Assembly: GCA_002698425.1 (NCBI GenBank)
Contig: NZXU01000036.1
Span: 1-64,000, forward strand
Direction: 5' to 3'
Source of the DNA: Ahrensia sp.
GTDB taxonomy: Bacteria > Pseudomonadota > Alphaproteobacteria > Rhizobiales > Rhizobiaceae
Length of the DNA stretch: 64,000 nt
The stretch's first letter is position 1, and each line of letters opens with the position of its first letter. The notes under the pieces were generated by a model. The model saw only the letters and a program-made list of their open reading frames with translations. It had not been told where the DNA came from and did not search any database. Shown piece by piece: positions 60,195-64,000 of this stretch. The translations under genes and the position numbers were made by a program.

Positions 60195-60707
60195 TCAGGT
60201 GAAGGTGAGTTGGGCGGCGTGGAAGTCGAAGTGGCGCCCGGGGTAGCGGTAGACGTCTTCCAGCGTCATGTAGTCGGAGAAGAACGGATCCCATCCCGGC
60301 GGGAAATGCATGCCGCGCCGCAGGGTGTCGTCGGTCTCGCGGGCGAGCCGGTGTTGCAGTGAGTCGATGACCCGGTCGAGTTTGGCGCCCATCCTGCGCC
60401 GGTTGTAGACCATGGCGGCGGCGCATGATCCGTAGTAGTTGATTTGATGAAACGGCGTGGTCGCGGCGTTGAGCAACCGGGCGTATGCCCCGCTGACGCG
60501 GTCAGGTAGTCGGCCCATCACCCGCACCAGGGGCAGCAGCCGCTGCACGACCACGTAGCCGAACACCATGTGGAACAGCAATTGTTCGTTGGTCCACCGG
60601 GTTCCGCGCGTCGGCGCATCCCAGTCGTCGGGGCCGGCGGCCGCCAGTAGCTGGTGGAACGTGACACGCGCGCGCTCCAGATCGGCAGCGATGGCATCGC
60701 GGTCCAT
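60195..60707 (-). CDS. DinB-like (YfiT/DinB) helical-bundle protein
   Basis: 170 residues from an ATG at 60707. RARVTFHQLLAAAGPDDWDA and TRWTNEQLLFHMVFGY fit the start of a DinB four-helix bundle with its metal His; later segments include RGMHFPPGWDPFF and FDFHAAQLTFT. DinB-like proteins in actinobacteria act in thiol transfer (mycothiol-dependent) among other roles, which would suit an arsenic locus. Substrate unknown. Confidence 0.7.
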   Translation of the reverse strand: MDRDAIAADLERARVTFHQLLAAAGPDDWDAPTRGTRWTNEQLLFHMVFGYVVVQRLLPLVRVMGRLPDRVSGAYARLLNAATTPFHQINYYGSCAAAMVYNRRRMGAKLDRVIDSLQHRLARETDDTLRRGMHFPPGWDPFFSDYMTLEDVYRYPGRHFDFHAAQLTFT

Positions 60708-60764
60708 GCCCCGATCATGCGCCTGCCGCGGCCATGTGACCACGGCCGCGGCAGGTGCGATCGG

Positions 60765-61241
60765 CTAGCAACAGGACGCTGCGGCGGGGTCAGCCTCCTT
60801 GGAGGCTCCGCCGCAACACACCCCACCCTCGCCGTCGGCGGAATCGTCGAGGTGCTGTGGGCTGGTGCCGAAGGTGTCGGAGTCGGCCAGCACCGTGTAG
60901 ACCTCCCATTTCTCTCCGGCCGGCCCGGTCACCCAGACCTTGTCCTGGGTGGCGAAGCAACACGTGGTGCCGATCTCCTCATCGGTGAACAGCCCCTCGC
61001 CGGTCAGGCGGGCGATCTCGGCGTGCACCTTGTCGCTGGATTGGACCTCGACGCCGAGGTGGTTGATGGTGCCGCCCTTACCGGGATTTTCCAGCAGCAC
61101 CAGCTTCAGCGGCGGCTCGGCGACGGCGAAGTTGGCATAGCCGGGCTTGACCTTGGCGGGGTCGACGCCGAACAGTTTGGTGTAGAACGTGATCGCCTCG
61201 TCGAGGTCATCGACGTTGAGGGCGAGTTGCATACGGGACAT
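60765..61241 (-). CDS. cadI: ArsI/CadI-family metalloenzyme (VOC fold)
   Basis: 158 residues. The start SRMQLALNVDDLDEAITFYT is the vicinal-oxygen-chelate fold, with a metal-binding His in INHLGVEVQS and the TCCFATQDKVWV Cys pair. The C-terminal tail has a further CCGG and SCC. Similar to mycobacterial CadI, induced by cadmium, and to ArsI C-As lyases. Divergent from the arsR at 61343 across an inverted repeat. Confidence 0.88.
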   Translation of the reverse strand: MSRMQLALNVDDLDEAITFYTKLFGVDPAKVKPGYANFAVAEPPLKLVLLENPGKGGTINHLGVEVQSSDKVHAEIARLTGEGLFTDEEIGTTCCFATQDKVWVTGPAGEKWEVYTVLADSDTFGTSPQHLDDSADGEGGVCCGGASKEADPAAASCC

Positions 61242-61264
61242 GATGGACCTCCCACTAGGGATGA

Positions 61265-61319
61265 GACATATATCGAACTGGCGCGTCGACCTCAGGATGC
61301 CACCTTTTTGATATATGTC
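61265..61319. promoter_or_regulatory. Inverted repeat operator between cadI and arsR
   Basis: GACATATATC at 61265-61274 and GATATATGTC at 61310-61319: perfect 10-bp arms separated by 35 bp, one near each divergent gene. Probably two half-operators or two sites for the ArsR protein encoded at 61343. Confidence 0.6.
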
Positions 61320-61342
61320 AAGACAGGTGGCAGGATGGGGTC

Positions 61343-61702
61343 ATGCCCAAAGCGCTGCCCGTGATCGACATGTCCGCCCCGGTGTGCTGCGCCCCGGTCG
61401 CCGCGGGCCCGATCAGCGACGCCGATGCCCTGCAGGTCGCGATGCGGCTCAAGGCGCTCGCCGACCCGGTGCGGGTCAAGATGATGTCGCTGCTGTTCAG
61501 CTCACGCCCCGGCGAAGAGACCAGCGGCGATCTGGCCGCGGTGCTCGACCTGAGTGAATCCACCGTCAGCCACCACCTGGGCCAGCTCCGCAAAGCCGGG
61601 CTGGTGATCTCCGACCGGCGCGGCATGAACGTCTTTCACCGCGTCAAACCCGAAGCCCTGCAGGCACTCTGCGTCGTCCTCGACCCCAACTGCTGCACCT
61701 AG
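61343..61702 (+). CDS. ArsR-family regulator of cadI
   Basis: 119 residues, ATG at 61343. Winged HTH LAAVLDLSESTVSHHLGQL; N-terminal APVCCAPV and C-terminal NCCT Cys pairs for metal binding. Divergent from cadI, probably repressing it and itself. It resembles the mycobacterial ArsR next to cadI (Rv2642-like). Confidence 0.85.
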   Translation: MPKALPVIDMSAPVCCAPVAAGPISDADALQVAMRLKALADPVRVKMMSLLFSSRPGEETSGDLAAVLDLSESTVSHHLGQLRKAGLVISDRRGMNVFHRVKPEALQALCVVLDPNCCT

Positions 61703-61733
61703 CTGTCAGAAGGACGGTCCCTTACTGCTCGCG

Positions 61734-64000
61734 TCAGGACGTGTGCGCGGCAAGGAGTACCGGGGCCGCCTCGGTGAGGGCTGCCAGCCTCGCCGCCTTG
61801 CGGTCGGCGTGCTCAATGGTGAGGCGTAATTGGTTAACGTCGCCCAGCCACCGGTTCTTTTGGGCCTCGACCACCTGGAGGCGAAGGTTGTCACGGATCT
61901 CATCGAGCCTTGCGGCCTGGGCCGGTTCAACCTCGCAGAAATCGCACCGGATGCAGGCATGTTCATGGGAACAGTCAGATCCATAGGGGCGGTGGCAATT
62001 GCCGAGCGCGATCCGGCGCTGGCCGAAGTGTTCGACGAACTCGTCCCATTCGGCTTGGGTGGGCTCACGGTATTCGGCCGATGGCCGTGCCTGTCTACGG
62101 TTGTCGATGAACCGGTTATATGCCTCGAAGACATCTTTCTGATACACCGCGGTGTAGCCGCGCGTGACTTCGATATTGTTGTGGCCCACCATCTTTGCGG
62201 CCAAATGGATCGGGAACCCGGCGTTGACGATGTCGGTGATGAAGATCCGGCGAAAGTCGTGTGGCGTGAAATGCAGCGAAGTACCGTCAGCGTCCTTCAA
62301 GGCCATGCTGTTGGCCAGCTCTGATAACCACTTTCGGACCGTGCACTGGTTGATTACCCGCGACCGTCCACCCTCTCGGATCTGGATCAGATGCGGCATC
62401 GGCGCCGACACCTGGCGTTCCTGTGTGTCGATTCGGCAGCACAGCGGAACGCGGCCATCGATGCTGACGAACTCGACCAGTCGCGCCAAGGTGGTGGTCA
62501 ACTCCGGGCTGCAGGGAAATATCCGCTCCTGATCGGTCTTGCTCGGTGCGATCTGCAGGAGCGGTATCACGGTGCCATCGGGTTTGCGGTACTGCTTGAT
62601 GCTCAGATGGGTCAGCTCCAGCATCTCTTCGATCCGGATACCGGTGTGGCGCAACACCTCGATGATCGTCCAGGTCATGAAGGCCCGTGTCACGGTGTAG
62701 TGGATGTCAACCCGCTTCTCCGATCCATCCTGCAGAACATGGATGCGCACTCGGTCGGCCCGCTTGCCCGGTGTGTGCTTGATGTAGGTGCTCCCGTGCA
62801 CGGCGAACGGTTCACCGAACGGCGCTGTCGTCGCGACCGCTTGCAGCTCTGCTGCTTGCACGTACGCCCGCCGGGCTGCAGCGACGAGTGCATCGACGTG
62901 CGGGGTGAGGGTGCGGGTGCGGGCATGCATGCGGTGTGCCCGCTGGGCCCGGCGCTTCTGCTGGCCTCGGACGTCGCGGATGCTGACCGGGCATGAGACA
63001 GCCCAATGGGCCCACGTCGAGGGATCCTCGTGGGACCAGGCAGCCACGTCGAGGTAGAAGCTGCGGACCGCTCCCAGAATGCTCTCGGCGTGCCGGCGCG
63101 GAGTCCCATCCGGTTTGGTGCGCAACCACTCTTTCCAGGCGGATGCCTGGGCCTTCGTCAAACTGATTGTGTCGATGCCGGGGTTGGCGTCTTCGATCGG
63201 TTTCCAGAACAGCTTCACCAGGTTTCGGCTGGTTCCGTCCAGGCTGGCGTAGTCCTGACCGACGGCGATCTCGGCGAGGTAGGCGATCAACAGTCCTCGC
63301 ACGCTGGGAGCTCGCACATTGAAGCGGTCGACCAGTTCGGTGGGACTGAGACGTTTGGCGATGAGGTAGTGCCGCAGGTCGTCGGCTTCACCGGCGAACA
63401 GTCCGCCGCGGCGTCCGTAGTGCCACATGGCGAGAAGATCCCCCGGCATCCTGCCGGTCGAGACGAGAAAGTCTCGGTAGGCCAACACATGCTGGCTGTG
63501 CAGCTCGGTGATTGGCAGCCCGTTGCAGATGCTGATACGTACCAGGTGGGTGGCGGTTCGCCATTTCTTCACTTCCGGTGCGCCCTCGTGCTCCGCGGCG
63601 GCGAAGTAGCGATCCCACGCCTTCGGTTCGTGCGTGGTCGTCCAGTCACGGTAGAACCGCGCCTGCTTGTTCTCGATCAACCAGTCATGGCCGGGACGAA
63701 TGACCCCCAGCATTATGAGTGCGTTGATCGACAGCCTTGCCCCAAGCCGTGTATGCGATCCGGTTGATAAGGCTGGGCACCACGCCTTCGGCTGGCGATC
63801 GGAATCGCTGGCGATCCAACGGTCTTGATAACTGTCGCCGACAAAGCCATCCAGCCAGTCCAATAGGCGACTCAGCCAGAGCCGTGCACCGCTGCGGGCT
63901 ACTGCCTCGCTGCGGTACTTCTCACTCATCCGTGCCATCACGAGCGGAAGTCCCGCAGTGATGATGCGTTCACGTTCGGCGCAGGTGACAGTGTTTCCGA
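61734..64000 (-). CDS. Large tyrosine recombinase, N terminus outside window
   Basis: At least 755 residues visible. The catalytic set is HTGIRIEEMLEL (Arg), TPHDFRRIFITDI (HxxR) and MVGHNNIEVTRGYTAVY (GH and Tyr). The first ATG in view is at 63938, but the frame remains open and protein-like up to the window edge (TCAERERIITAGLPLV precedes it), so the true start lies beyond 64000. The C-terminal region has a Cys/His cluster (CIRCDFC). Probably drives the mobile element that carries the metal island. Confidence 0.85.
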   Translation of the reverse strand, partial: GNTVTCAERERIITAGLPLVMARMSEKYRSEAVARSGARLWLSRLLDWLDGFVGDSYQDRWIASDSDRQPKAWCPALSTGSHTRLGARLSINALIMLGVIRPGHDWLIENKQARFYRDWTTTHEPKAWDRYFAAAEHEGAPEVKKWRTATHLVRISICNGLPITELHSQHVLAYRDFLVSTGRMPGDLLAMWHYGRRGGLFAGEADDLRHYLIAKRLSPTELVDRFNVRAPSVRGLLIAYLAEIAVGQDYASLDGTSRNLVKLFWKPIEDANPGIDTISLTKAQASAWKEWLRTKPDGTPRRHAESILGAVRSFYLDVAAWSHEDPSTWAHWAVSCPVSIRDVRGQQKRRAQRAHRMHARTRTLTPHVDALVAAARRAYVQAAELQAVATTAPFGEPFAVHGSTYIKHTPGKRADRVRIHVLQDGSEKRVDIHYTVTRAFMTWTIIEVLRHTGIRIEEMLELTHLSIKQYRKPDGTVIPLLQIAPSKTDQERIFPCSPELTTTLARLVEFVSIDGRVPLCCRIDTQERQVSAPMPHLIQIREGGRSRVINQCTVRKWLSELANSMALKDADGTSLHFTPHDFRRIFITDIVNAGFPIHLAAKMVGHNNIEVTRGYTAVYQKDVFEAYNRFIDNRRQARPSAEYREPTQAEWDEFVEHFGQRRIALGNCHRPYGSDCSHEHACIRCDFCEVEPAQAARLDEIRDNLRLQVVEAQKNRWLGDVNQLRLTIEHADRKAARLAALTEAAPVLLAAHTS

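Noticed and set aside
1..64000. CRISPR arrays and tRNA/rRNA genes
   Set aside because: No regularly spaced repeats of 24-40 bp were seen and no tRNA cloverleaf or rRNA signature sequence was recognised. The repeats found are operators, palindromes or element ends. A covariance-model search was not possible, so a missed tRNA cannot be excluded.

Overview
The window is high-GC DNA with the stamp of a mycobacterium or close relative: GTG starts and probable leaderless starts (a -10 box followed 6-7 nt later by ATG/GTG), WhiB-like proteins, a DUF2637 membrane protein, an ArsR/ACR3/CadI metal-resistance set and a CmtR-like/CtpG-like pair. A Rep-like protein, two ParA modules and large intergenic palindromes between 42 and 49 kb suggest a plasmid, or a plasmid-derived integrated element, rather than ordinary core chromosome. 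No tRNA, rRNA or CRISPR array was recognised by eye.

Layout. 0-4 kb: small hypotheticals, an XRE-type regulator with a leaderless promoter and an Imm63-like orphan. 4.0-39.8 kb: an outer defence operon (HTH protein, SNF2/DrmD-like helicase, DUF1156 adenine methyltransferase, DUF499 ATPase), whose helicase gene is cut in two by an insertion of about 25.9 kb (6001-31934). Removing the insertion and keeping one copy of a shared AACCG restores an open frame of 1,162 codons. The insertion carries three overlapping recombinase genes at its left end (Tn554-like layout: two tyrosine recombinases plus a DUF6262-like coiled-coil protein), a decayed stretch with IS remnants and an EVE-domain gene, a complete type-1-like BREX operon (HTH, brxA, brxB, brxC, pglX, pglZ, brxL), a small protein plus an OLD-family ATPase/TOPRIM nuclease, and a convergent four-gene operon of HIT hydrolase, membrane protein, DUF1863-type TIR-like protein and TIR protein. 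That last operon is the best candidate here for an undescribed defence or signalling system.

40-50 kb: DUF2637 protein, a ribbon-helix-helix-like mini-protein with a palindromic operator, a frameshifted HTH gene, parA-parB, a non-coding segment with two perfect palindromes, a second ParA with a partner protein, two WhiB-like proteins, a Rep-like protein with a tandem palindrome upstream, an XRE regulator and a truncated nuclease.

50.7-61.7 kb: a metal/redox island. A leftward six-gene group (two SAM methyltransferases, two isoprenylcysteine-methyltransferase-like membrane proteins, a DsbA-like thioredoxin, a cyclase-YHS fusion) lies divergent from a CmtR-like regulator and P1B ATPase. Then come arsR-acr3-arsC plus a second LMW-phosphatase-like ArsC and a thioredoxin-fold protein, a DinB-like protein, and divergent cadI/arsR. 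61.7-64 kb: a large tyrosine recombinase whose reading frame runs off the window edge and which may mobilise this island.

How it fits together: the outer system and BREX each open with a near-identical small HTH protein behind a near-identical promoter (TAGGCT, 8 bp, then a CCCGGT-type inverted repeat). They probably share one regulatory logic, and one system has landed inside and broken the other.
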